Source of the DNA: Trueperaceae bacterium
GTDB lineage: Bacteria; Deinococcota; Deinococci; Deinococcales; Trueperaceae
Direction of reading: 5' to 3'
DNA length: 64,000 nucleotides
Assembly (NCBI GenBank): GCA_023954415.1
Contig: JAMLIB010000007.1
Span: 62,001-126,000 of the forward strand
A program made the translations under genes and the position numbers. This document shows positions 6,642-14,151 of this stretch, piece by piece (the stretch's first letter is position 1; each line of letters begins with the position of its first letter). The notes below the pieces were generated by a model, which searched no databases, was not told the origin of the DNA, and saw only the letters and a program-made list of their open reading frames with translations.

Positions 6642-8303
6642 TCAGGCGTGGAATCTGGGGCGCGCGGAGCGCTTGTCGTTGTTGAGCTCTATGGCTCGAG
6701 CGGCTGAGAGGATGACGGCCTCCTCGAACGGGCGGCCGTGGAGCTGCACGGAGAGCGGCATGCCGTTCGAGTCGAACCCGGTGGGCACGCTCAAGCTGGG
6801 GAAGCCGGTGAGGTTGCTCAGCCGCGTGAAACGCCCCTGACCGGTGCGGGGGTTGACCGTGGTGGCGCCGATGCGGAGCTCGGTCTCGCCGAGGCGCGCC
6901 GCCCGGTACGGCACCATGGGCGTGATCAGGATGTCGGCCGTCGCGTGCGCCGCCGTCACTTCCTCCACCATGAGCCGCCGGAGCCGCTGGCCGAGGCGGT
7001 AGGCCGCCGCCGGGTAGAGCTCGGCCGCGAGGAGGAGCTCGTGGACGAACTTCCCGAGTTGGGCGCCCTGCTCGAGGAGGAACCGGTACTTGGCGAAGTT
7101 GTCGACGTGGGTGACTACCCCGCCGAGGACCTCGCTGGCGCTGGCGTGCGGCAGGCGCACCTCGCGGACGCTGGCCCCCAGGCCACGCAGGACGTCGAGC
7201 GCGTGCTGCATGCTGCTCGCGATCTCGTCCTCGAGGGGCGTGTCGAGCCAGTCGACGGGCATGCCGACGGTGAGGCCGGCTACGTCGCCCGTCACGCGCT
7301 CCGTCAGGCCCGTATCGCCGGTCATTACCTCGAGCATCAGCGCGGCGTCGCGGGTAGTCCTCGTCATGGGGCCCGTCACCGAGATGCCGTTGGTGCCCTT
7401 GCTCACCTCGACCAGCCCGGCGGTCGGCTTGACGCCGACGATGCCGCAGAACGCCGCGGGGATGCGGATGGAGCCGCCCGCGTCCGTGCCGGTGGCGGCG
7501 GCGGCCAGCCCCGCCGCCACCGCGACGGCCGAACCGGAGCTCGAGCCGCCCACCTGCCTGGCCGGGTCCCACGGGTTGCGCGCCAGACCGAAGACGTCGC
7601 CGTCGCCGCTGCCGAGTTCGAGTGTGTTGGCCTTGCCGAGCAGCACCGTCCCGGCGCGCGCGAGGCGCTTCACGATCGGCGCGTCCTCGTCCGGCACGTT
7701 GTCCTTGAAGGCGGCCGTGTGGTAGGTCGTGCGGATCCCCTTGGTGGGGATGAGGTCCTTGTGGGCGATGGGCACGCCGTGCAGCGGGCCGCGGTAGACG
7801 CCTTGCGCGAGCTCCCGCTCTGCGCGCTCGGCGTCGGCCAGCGCCCGCTCGCCGGCGACCGTCAGGTAGGCGATGAGCTCGCCGTTGAGCGCGGCGATCG
7901 CGCGGAGCTTCTCCTCCGCCACCGCGACGGGCGACAGGCGGCGCTCGCGGATGCTCGCGGCGAGGTCGAAGAGGTCACCGGCGTCGTCGGGCGTGCGGGC
8001 CGGCCACGTGCGATCGGTCGGTCCGGTGCCGCCGGTCGGTCCCGGCCCCGTGGCGGCGGCGCTCGCTGCCTGGCGGACCCGAGCGCCCGCCGCTCCAGCC
8101 CCGGCCGCCTCGGGGCGCGGCAACTCGAAGTCGAGGAACGGGACGACGTCGCGGTCGACGGTGGGGCGCCAACGCTCGGCCGCGGACGCCACGGCGTTCA
8201 GGCGGGCCGCCACCCCACCGGCCAGGTCGCTCGGCACGTGGAGGCCGACCGCCGCGCCGAGCGCGACGGCCCCTTCCGGGGTGAGGGGTGCGCGCTCAGC
8301 CAT
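6642..8303 (-). CDS. amidase-signature hydrolase with fused AtzG-like N-domain
   Basis: A 553-aa amidase with the complete Ser-Ser-Lys triad: K182 (AHKDL), S255 (GGSSSGSA) and S278 (GTDAGGSIR). The first 60-65 residues (LTPEGAVALGAAVGLHVPSDLAGGV and the PFLDFEL-PRPE segment) look like AtzG/DUF4089, the small GatC-like partner of AtzE amidases. A Gly/Pro/Ala-rich linker (about 65-108) joins them. Elsewhere in this window the same partner is a separate 68-aa gene. It overlaps the upstream M14 gene by 8 bases. The substrate is unknown; AtzE itself acts on 1-carboxybiuret. Confidence 0.85.
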   Translation of the reverse strand: MAERAPLTPEGAVALGAAVGLHVPSDLAGGVAARLNAVASAAERWRPTVDRDVVPFLDFELPRPEAAGAGAAGARVRQAASAAATGPGPTGGTGPTDRTWPARTPDDAGDLFDLAASIRERRLSPVAVAEEKLRAIAALNGELIAYLTVAGERALADAERAERELAQGVYRGPLHGVPIAHKDLIPTKGIRTTYHTAAFKDNVPDEDAPIVKRLARAGTVLLGKANTLELGSGDGDVFGLARNPWDPARQVGGSSSGSAVAVAAGLAAAATGTDAGGSIRIPAAFCGIVGVKPTAGLVEVSKGTNGISVTGPMTRTTRDAALMLEVMTGDTGLTERVTGDVAGLTVGMPVDWLDTPLEDEIASSMQHALDVLRGLGASVREVRLPHASASEVLGGVVTHVDNFAKYRFLLEQGAQLGKFVHELLLAAELYPAAAYRLGQRLRRLMVEEVTAAHATADILITPMVPYRAARLGETELRIGATTVNPRTGQGRFTRLSNLTGFPSLSVPTGFDSNGMPLSVQLHGRPFEEAVILSAARAIELNNDKRSARPRFHA

Positions 8304-9459
8304 GGGCGGTTCGGCCGGGCGCGTAGGCGCGGCCGCGTTCGAAGGCCCCCGCGTTCAGGTAGGCGAAGACGGCGCCGCGGGCGGCCAGCACCTGCTGCTC
8401 GACGCGCGTCGCCAGCGGTTGCCACCGGCCCGTCTCGTTCACGACCGTCACGGCGCCCAGCTCGGCACAGAGGTGGGTGAACTGCCACCCCTGGCCCGGG
8501 AACTCGTTGAGGCCGGTGAACACGCCGCCGCCCTCGTCCGTGAACTTCGCGGCGTGGGCGGCCCCGATGATCGGCACGATGTCCTCGACCCGTTCGATCG
8601 GGTGGCCGGCGGCGAACACCGCGCCGGTCGCGCCGAAGTAGACCTCGGTGGCGCCGGGCCGCAACTCCGGGTGGGCGAAGATGGAGAACTTGCTCCCCTG
8701 GCTCTCGTGCAGGTCGATCACCAGCTCCGGACGCAGCTCGCGCACCAGGTCGCCGATGACGGCGACCTCGACGGGCGCGTCGTGGAAGGAGAAGAGCCGG
8801 TTGAAGTTGCCGACGCCGCCCTCGGGCGTGACCCAGGCCGTGAAGGCGTGGTCGTAGACCCCGCAGCCCTCGACGTCCGGCAGGTTCTCCGGCAACACGA
8901 GGCGGCGGGACTGCAACGTCCTGACGACGCCCTGGTCGGCGTCGAGCACGTCGTGGAGGTGCTTCCAGATGTCCATGGGCCCGCGACCGGCCTTTGCGAC
9001 CGGTCGGGCGAGGAACGCGACCTCGCCGACCTGGGAGATGACGAGGTCGTCCTCGCGGTACAGAACCGTGCCGAGCGCGGAGAGGAGCTCGCCGAGGTCC
9101 GTGTCCGGCTCGAGCGTGACGTCCGTGCCGGACGCCAACGACAGGTAGTTGGCGTAGCCTTCCCAGCCGAGGGGGTCGCGGATCGGGACGATCACTACGC
9201 GCCGGTCGAGGTCGAGCTCCTTGGCGAGGGTGAGGGCCGCGAGGACGCCGGCCGGCTCGGTAGCGTGCGAGCCGGAAGTGATGACGATGGGCGGCGGCGC
9301 GTTGCGCCCGGAGAGCGCGCGACCCGGAAGGTCGCGACCTGGAAGGTCGATGGCGTGGATGCCGCGGCCGAAGAGCGTAGTGCCGAGACGGCGCACGGGA
9401 AGTTCGTGCCGCTCGCAGAACGCGAGCAGCGTGGCTTCGTCTTTGACCGATTGGGGCAA
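8296..9459 (-). CDS. M14-like zinc carboxypeptidase / deacylase
   Basis: The 387-aa product carries the M14 zinc motif H65-x-x-E68 (SGSHATEPAG) and a third ligand His in VIDLHESQGS. It also has an ETG motif (VVNETGRW) near residue 355 that could supply the general base. This pattern is shared by M14 carboxypeptidases and AstE-like deacylases; the long insert between the zinc motifs sets it apart from the five AstE-type paralogs in the window. Start is TTG at 9459, chosen because AGGAGGG lies 6 bases upstream. Fourth gene of the operon, after the permeases. Confidence 0.8.
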   Translation of the reverse strand: MPQSVKDEATLLAFCERHELPVRRLGTTLFGRGIHAIDLPGRDLPGRALSGRNAPPPIVITSGSHATEPAGVLAALTLAKELDLDRRVVIVPIRDPLGWEGYANYLSLASGTDVTLEPDTDLGELLSALGTVLYREDDLVISQVGEVAFLARPVAKAGRGPMDIWKHLHDVLDADQGVVRTLQSRRLVLPENLPDVEGCGVYDHAFTAWVTPEGGVGNFNRLFSFHDAPVEVAVIGDLVRELRPELVIDLHESQGSKFSIFAHPELRPGATEVYFGATGAVFAAGHPIERVEDIVPIIGAAHAAKFTDEGGGVFTGLNEFPGQGWQFTHLCAELGAVTVVNETGRWQPLATRVEQQVLAARGAVFAYLNAGAFERGRAYAPGRTAHG

Positions 9460-9492
9460 CTGTTCCCTCCTAGTGTCGTGAGGAAGCGCGTG

Positions 9493-10371
9493 TCAGTGGC
9501 GAAGGCGCGGGTCGAGGCGGTCGCGCACCCAGTCGCCGATCAGGTTGACGGTGAGGACTGTCAGGAGGATGGCCACGCCTGGCAGGGCCGTGATCCACCA
9601 CGCCATGACCATGTAGACCCGGCCTTCCGAGAGGATGCCGCCCCACGTCGGCGCGGGCGGCGGCACGCCGAGGCCGAGGAAGCTCAGCGCGGCCTCGGCC
9701 AGGATGAACTGGACGAACGCGAAGGTGGCGAGCACGAGCATCGTGCTCGTGACGCCCGGGAGGATGTGCTTCCAGAGGATCCTGGGCGTCGACGTGCCGA
9801 GGGCGATAGCGGCCTGGACGAACTCCTGATCCTTGAGGACCAGGACGATGGACCTGACCACGCGGGCGAATATCACCCAGCCGGTCACGCCCAACACGAC
9901 GATGAGGTTGAACAGGCCGGGGCCCCACACGGCCATGACGACGATGGCGAGCAGGATGAAGGGGAACGCCTGCTGCACGTCGGCGATACGCATGAACACG
10001 ATGTCGATCCAGCCGCCGAAGTAGCCAGATAGGACGCCGATCACCAGCCCGAGAAGACCGGCGATGGTGGTGGCGGCGAGGCCGACCAGTAGGGATACGC
10101 GCCCGCCATAGATGATGCGGCTGAGCAGGTCGCGGCCGAGCGCGTCCGTGCCGAGCGGGTACGACCAATCGCCGCCCGCGAACGCCGGCGGGAGCAGCGA
10201 GCGGTTGATGAGGTCCTGGGCGAGCGGGTCGTGAGGCGCGACGATGGGAGCCGCCAGCGCCGAGACGACTATGACGGCGAGCACCGCTGCGGAGACCACG
10301 ATCGTCGCGGGCATGCGGCGCTTGCCGCGGCGCCTGCGTAGCCGCTCGGTCGGGACGGTTTCGGCCGCCAT
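9493..10371 (-). CDS. dipeptide-type ABC importer permease (DppC-like), set 1
   Basis: A 292-aa inner-membrane permease. A basic N-terminus leads into TM1 (about 22-45), followed by the DppC hallmark YPLGTDALGRDLLSR and five more membrane segments. The EAA-type coupling loop (QAAIALGTSTPRILWKHILPG) contacts the ATPase. The C-terminus ends NLIGDWVRDRLDPRLRH. One base separates it from the DppB-like gene. No DppD/DppF ATPase gene accompanies the set. Confidence 0.93.
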   Translation of the reverse strand: MAAETVPTERLRRRRGKRRMPATIVVSAAVLAVIVVSALAAPIVAPHDPLAQDLINRSLLPPAFAGGDWSYPLGTDALGRDLLSRIIYGGRVSLLVGLAATTIAGLLGLVIGVLSGYFGGWIDIVFMRIADVQQAFPFILLAIVVMAVWGPGLFNLIVVLGVTGWVIFARVVRSIVLVLKDQEFVQAAIALGTSTPRILWKHILPGVTSTMLVLATFAFVQFILAEAALSFLGLGVPPPAPTWGGILSEGRVYMVMAWWITALPGVAILLTVLTVNLIGDWVRDRLDPRLRH

Positions 10372-10372
10372 G

Positions 10373-11290
10373 CTAGGCGTTCACCCGCGGGTCGAGGAGC
10401 GAGTACGAGAGGTCGACGAGCAGGTTGACACCGACCACGATCACCGCGATGCAGAGCGTCGCGGCCTGGACGAGCGGGAAGTCGCGTTGGCTGATGGCCT
10501 GCACGACCAGGCGCCCGAGGCCGGGCCAGGCGAAGATCGTCTCGGTGATGACGGCGCCGCCGAGCAGCGCGCTGGCGTCGAGTCCGATGAGCGTGACGAT
10601 GGGTATGGCGGCGTTGCGCAGGCCGTGCTTGATGACGACCGTGAACTCGCGTAGCCCCTTGGCCCGGGCCGTGCGCAGCGAGTCGCTGCCGAGGACTTCG
10701 AGCATGTTGGTGCGCACGAGCCGCGCGATGCGGCCCATCGTGAAGGAGGCGAGCGTGACGGCCGGCAGGATCAGGTGTTTGAGGCTGCCGCTACCGCCCG
10801 TCGGCAGCAGTCGGAGGGTCACGGAGAACAGCAGGATCAACAGCAGCCCGAGCCAGAAGCCGGGGACGCTCTGCCCGACGAGCGACGTGCCGATGGCCAG
10901 CCGGTCGAGGAAGCTGTTGCGGAACACGGCGCTCAGGATCCCGAGCGGCACGGCTACCAGGAGTGCCAGCAACAGGGCGGCGGCCGCGAGCTGGATGGTG
11001 TAGGGGAAACGCTCGAGGACGAGACCGATGGCGGGTTGGTGCTGCCAGAGGCTGGTACCGAAGTCGCCCCGCAGTACGCCGCCGAGGAAGGCGGCGTACT
11101 GCGAGAAGAACGGATGATCCAGGTTCATCGACCGGCGCAGGGCGTCGATGTCCGCTTGAGTCGCCGTCGGCCCCACCATCAGCGATACGGGGTCGCCGCT
11201 CAGGTGGGACAGCGCGAACACGGTGAACGACACGCCCAGGAGCACGAAGGCCGCTTGCGCCAGCCGTGATACCAGGAACCGCGGCTTCAT
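10373..11290 (-). CDS. dipeptide-type ABC importer permease (DppB-like), set 1
   Basis: A 305-aa permease with six predicted membrane helices, the first at about residues 8-30. It has the DppB/OppB conserved loop RTARAKGLREFTVVIKHGLRNAAIP and the motif GGAVITETIFAWPGLGRL. It ends in LLDPRVNA, as typical of DppB. The ATG directly abuts the TAG of the solute-binding-protein gene, leaving no intercistronic hairpin, unlike the other four Dpp-type sets in this window. Confidence 0.93.
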   Translation of the reverse strand: MKPRFLVSRLAQAAFVLLGVSFTVFALSHLSGDPVSLMVGPTATQADIDALRRSMNLDHPFFSQYAAFLGGVLRGDFGTSLWQHQPAIGLVLERFPYTIQLAAAALLLALLVAVPLGILSAVFRNSFLDRLAIGTSLVGQSVPGFWLGLLLILLFSVTLRLLPTGGSGSLKHLILPAVTLASFTMGRIARLVRTNMLEVLGSDSLRTARAKGLREFTVVIKHGLRNAAIPIVTLIGLDASALLGGAVITETIFAWPGLGRLVVQAISQRDFPLVQAATLCIAVIVVGVNLLVDLSYSLLDPRVNA

Positions 11291-12814
11291 CTACCAGGAG
11301 ACGTCTTCGTAGACGGAGATCAGGTCGTCCGAGCGCTGCTGCCACTGCCAGACGTCCTTGAGGCCGTAGATCGAGGAGTTGTTCCAGAGGAAGATCCACG
11401 GCGGATCGTCGTGCGTGAGCTGGGCGGCCTGTCTGGCGAGGTCGGCGCGGGTGGCGTCGTCGAACTCGCTGGCCATCTGCGCCACCAGCGCGTCGACGGC
11501 CGGGTTCGTGTAGTGGTTCCAGTTGAACGTCCCGGTGCTGGCGATGGCGATGCTGTAGATCTCGTAGGCGTCGACGCCCTGCGTGCCCTGGATGGACAGC
11601 GAGTACATGGGCGACTGGGACTTCTCTTGCGTCAGGCGCGTGACGAACTGGCCGTACTCGACCTCGACGAGCTTGACGGTGACGCCGACGGCGGCCAGGT
11701 CGGCGACCACGGCCTGCGACTCCTCGGCCGTGAGGTAGCGCGCGGTCGCGAGCAGCTCGATGGTGAAGCCGTTGGGGTAGCCAGCCTCCGCCAGCAGCTC
11801 CTTGGCCTTGGCGGGGTCGTAGGGGTACGGCTCGATGCTCGGGTCGTAGCCGAGGTAGGTGGGCTGCGGGATGGGCTGGCTGATGAGAGTGCCGTAGCCG
11901 CGCTGCAGCGCCTGGACGATCGCCTGCCTGTTCACGGCGTAGTTGAGCGCTTGGCGCACGCGGACGTCGCGCAGCGGCTCGCCGCCGGCGACGGGGCTAT
12001 CGGGCCACAGGCCGATGTAGACGGCGCGGGGCGACGGGCCGGACTGGACCTGGACGCCGGGGGTGCGCTCGAGCAGCGGGACCTGGATGGCCGGGATCTC
12101 CCAGATCAGGTCGACCTCGCCGTTCTGGAGGGCGGCGACGCGCGAGGAGGGCTCGGGGATGGTGCGCCATACGACCTGCTGGATGCCTGCGACGCCGTTC
12201 CAGTAGTCGGGGTTGGCGGAGAACACGATGCGATCGCCCCGCACCCAGTCGCTGAGCAGGTACGGGCCCGAGCCGATCGGCTTGGAGGCGAACTGCTCCT
12301 TGCCGACCTCGGCCAGGTACTTGGTGGGCAGTATGAAGGCGTTGTCGGTCAGCGCGTTCGGCAGGAACGGGTCTGGCACGCTCGTGTGGATCTCGATGGT
12401 CTGGTCGTCGACCGCCACGACCTCGACGATGCTGCGGTAGCGCGAGGCCACGACGCTCTCGGGCGCCCGGTAGAGGTCGATGCTCTCCTTGACCGTGGTC
12501 GCGTCGAGGACCTCGCCGTTCGTGAAGGTCACACCCTGCCGGATGGTGAAGCGCCAGGTGGTGGCGTCGACCGCCTCCCACGCCGTGGCGATGCGCGGCA
12601 CCACGGTACCGTCCGCTTCGCGGTGCATGAGCGAGTCGAAGATCTGCAGGAAGCTGTTGCGCTCGAACAGGCCACCGGTGCCGGGCGGGTAGAAGGTGGC
12701 GGTCTCGGCGGACATGCCGAGCACGAAGCTGGACTGGGGCGGCGCGCCTTGCGCTACGGCTGCCGACAGGGACAGCGCCGCAGCGAGGGCCAACAGGCGG
12801 TTCAGTACTTTCAT
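11291..12814 (-). CDS. family 5 extracellular solute-binding protein, set 1
   Basis: A 507-aa exported protein with a signal peptide (MKVLNRLLALAAALSLSAAVAQG) and the SBP_bac_5 pattern: FTNGEVLDATTVKESIDL, a GSGPYLLSDW motif near residue 180, NPDYWNG, and RVRQALNYAVNRQAI near 280. These proteins bind oligopeptides, opines, nickel chelates and other small compounds in the periplasm or outer face of the membrane. It is clearly more diverged from the other four Dpp-type binding proteins here than those are from each other. AAGGGAG precedes the ATG. First gene of the operon. Confidence 0.92.
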   Translation of the reverse strand: MKVLNRLLALAAALSLSAAVAQGAPPQSSFVLGMSAETATFYPPGTGGLFERNSFLQIFDSLMHREADGTVVPRIATAWEAVDATTWRFTIRQGVTFTNGEVLDATTVKESIDLYRAPESVVASRYRSIVEVVAVDDQTIEIHTSVPDPFLPNALTDNAFILPTKYLAEVGKEQFASKPIGSGPYLLSDWVRGDRIVFSANPDYWNGVAGIQQVVWRTIPEPSSRVAALQNGEVDLIWEIPAIQVPLLERTPGVQVQSGPSPRAVYIGLWPDSPVAGGEPLRDVRVRQALNYAVNRQAIVQALQRGYGTLISQPIPQPTYLGYDPSIEPYPYDPAKAKELLAEAGYPNGFTIELLATARYLTAEESQAVVADLAAVGVTVKLVEVEYGQFVTRLTQEKSQSPMYSLSIQGTQGVDAYEIYSIAIASTGTFNWNHYTNPAVDALVAQMASEFDDATRADLARQAAQLTHDDPPWIFLWNNSSIYGLKDVWQWQQRSDDLISVYEDVSW

Positions 12815-13069
12815 CTTGGGCTCCCTTGGTACGTTCAGCGCGGGCGGGCTATGCCGGCCGGCTGGAGGTCATCCGGAACTATGCTCCTCGAGGCGGTGGT
12901 CTCTATGTGGTCGTCACCTCCCGGTAGTGATTGGTGTAATAGTACATAGGAGACTTGGGGGAGGGCAACGGGCAGCGCGGCCAGCCGCGCCTCTCCGGCT
13001 CGCTCGGCCGCCGAACCGGCATGCGAGGCACGCCCGTTCGCCGTCCTCACAGCAGGGTTAGGAGCGTCG
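12815..13069. promoter_or_regulatory. divergent promoter region between set 1 operon and cysteine hydrolase
   Basis: This 255-base spacer holds no gene. On the minus strand TTGCCC and TACTAT with an 18-base spacer (about 12939-12968) form a plausible promoter for the binding-protein operon. The small inverted repeat TGTA-ATAG-TACA (12935-12946) overlaps that -10 and is the best candidate operator for the GntR regulator encoded at the end of the operon. Both assignments rest on inspection only. Confidence 0.4.
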
Positions 13070-13780
13070 ATGCACGACCACGTTGGGACCTGGGCCAAGG
13101 CCAGGACGAAGGCATCCGACAACCCCCGGCCGCCCATCGAGCCGAGGAAGTCTGCGCTGCTCATCGTCGACATGCAGAACTACTCGTGCCACCCCGACTG
13201 CGGCTGGACGCCGGTCTTCAAGGAGCACTTCCCCGAGGTGTACGCCTACCGCGACCGGCGTATGAACGAGGTCGTCATCCCCAACGTCCGCAAGCTGATC
13301 GAGCGCGCCAGGCGGAGCCAGGCGCGGGTCATCTACTTCCGGCTCGGCTCGGCCCTCCCCGACTGGTCGGACGTGATGCCGTTCCACCGCGACTCGGCGC
13401 TCAGGACCCTGGAGCGCTACGGGCGCAGGATCATCGCGAACGTCGGGACGTTCGAGCACGAGGTCTACGGAGAGCTAGCGCCGGCGGCGGGCGACCTCGT
13501 GCTGGACAAGACCACCAAGAGCGCCTTCACGTCCACGGGCATCGATCAGCTCCTGCGCAACCTCGGGGTCGAGCACCTCGTGTTCTGCGGCGTCGCCACT
13601 GACGCGTGCGTCGAGACCACGGCCCGCGACGCCGCCGATCGCGGCTACCACTGCACGATCGTGGACGACGGCTGCTCCGCCAGGGACCAGGAGTCCCACG
13701 ACGCCTCCTTGCGGGCCTTCGACAAGCTGTTCGGTCGGGTCCTTCCCGCGGCGGCCGTGCTCGAGGAGTACGGCCGCTAG
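13070..13780 (+). CDS. isochorismatase-fold cysteine hydrolase
   Basis: A 236-aa cytoplasmic hydrolase with the Asp-Lys-Cys triad of the family: D34 (LIVDMQNY), K147 (VLDKTTKSAF) and C180 (CGVATDACVETTARDAADRGY, with the usual cis-peptide VAT). Relatives include biuret hydrolase, N-carbamoylsarcosine amidase, ureidoacrylate amidase (RutB) and nicotinamidase. The C180 motif favours an amidohydrolase role over true isochorismatase activity. It is transcribed divergently from the set 1 operon and shares its promoter region, so joint control is likely. Substrate not determinable. Confidence 0.88.
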   Translation: MHDHVGTWAKARTKASDNPRPPIEPRKSALLIVDMQNYSCHPDCGWTPVFKEHFPEVYAYRDRRMNEVVIPNVRKLIERARRSQARVIYFRLGSALPDWSDVMPFHRDSALRTLERYGRRIIANVGTFEHEVYGELAPAAGDLVLDKTTKSAFTSTGIDQLLRNLGVEHLVFCGVATDACVETTARDAADRGYHCTIVDDGCSARDQESHDASLRAFDKLFGRVLPAAAVLEEYGR

Positions 13781-13984
13781 GCTGAACCGCGGCGAGGCAG
13801 CGAGGAGCCGGCGACCGCCAGGAGCAGGAAGACGACGCTGGCGATGGTCCAGACGTCGAGGCGTGGGCGCCTTCTGCGTGTCGGCCGAGCGGCTACCGGC
13901 ATGAGTAGCGTGAACTGTAACACCCAACACCCGACCGCTGTCGAGGGGTTCGCGGCCCTCGGTAGTCATCGAGCCCGCGCCGGC

Positions 13985-14000
13985 CGATTGTCGACAATCG
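13985..14000. promoter_or_regulatory. palindromic operator CGATTGTCGACAATCG
   Basis: A perfect 16-bp palindrome in the 371-base gene-free stretch 13781-14151, 24 bases before a -35 box. Its core TTGTCGACAA recurs in other promoter regions of the window (32287-32296, and related forms at 14041, 14100, 14114, 30222, 32412). GntR/FCD repressors bind short symmetric sites of this kind. Apart from this site, the promoter at 14024 and the two repeats after it, the spacer shows nothing recognisable. Confidence 0.7.
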
Positions 14001-14023
14001 CGCCATCCGGGCCGCAAGACGCC

Positions 14024-14052
14024 TTGACAGGCGCGCAGCTATTGTCTACAGT
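14024..14052 (+). promoter_or_regulatory. sigma70-type promoter of binding-protein operon set 2, with overlapping operator
   Basis: TTGACA (14024-14029) and TACAGT (14047-14052) are separated by exactly 17 bases. The -10 lies inside ATTGTCTACAGT (14041-14052), an imperfect copy of the ATTGTCGACAAT palindrome, so a repressor bound there would block polymerase. Confidence 0.7.
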
Positions 14053-14099
14053 ACGTCCCAATCGCAGTCGAGGAACAGGGGAGTCAGTCCGCTACCTCA

Positions 14100-14123
14100 G
14101 TCGACAATCGACCGTCGACAATC
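14100..14123 (+). repeat. direct repeat GTCGACAATC (two copies), operator-like
   Basis: GTCGACAATC occurs at 14100-14109 and again at 14114-14123, downstream of the predicted transcription start and before the ribosome-binding site GGAGGA (14141-14146). Each copy equals one half plus centre of the palindrome at 13985-14000. With the two upstream sites this makes four related sites in 140 bases. Confidence 0.65.
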
Positions 14124-14151
14124 ATTAAGTGCCTAGACCAGGAGGAACAAG

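Noticed and set aside
5476-7572. Apparent 698-residue protein ending in the M24 domain
   Set aside because: The N-terminal half is a shadow of the amidase gene. ATG 6615 has a suitable ribosome-binding site and gives the normal family length.
3656-8480. Long plus-strand open frames opposite the GntR, aspartate dehydrogenase, M24 and amidase genes
   Set aside because: They are antisense shadows caused by high GC: compositions rich in Arg, Gly, Asp and Val, no domains, no ribosome-binding sites, and the minus-strand genes have complete catalytic motifs.
5476-12814. Ectoine/hydroxyectoine degradation operon (M24 plus deacylase)
   Set aside because: The partner genes EutB, EutC, the transaminase and the semialdehyde dehydrogenase are missing and the deacylase-like M14 protein is atypical. 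Kept only as a hypothesis.
13844-14128. 94-residue open frame in the gap before the set 2 binding protein
   Set aside because: It covers the promoter, four operator-like repeats and an AT-richer region, has no ribosome-binding site and shows no domain.
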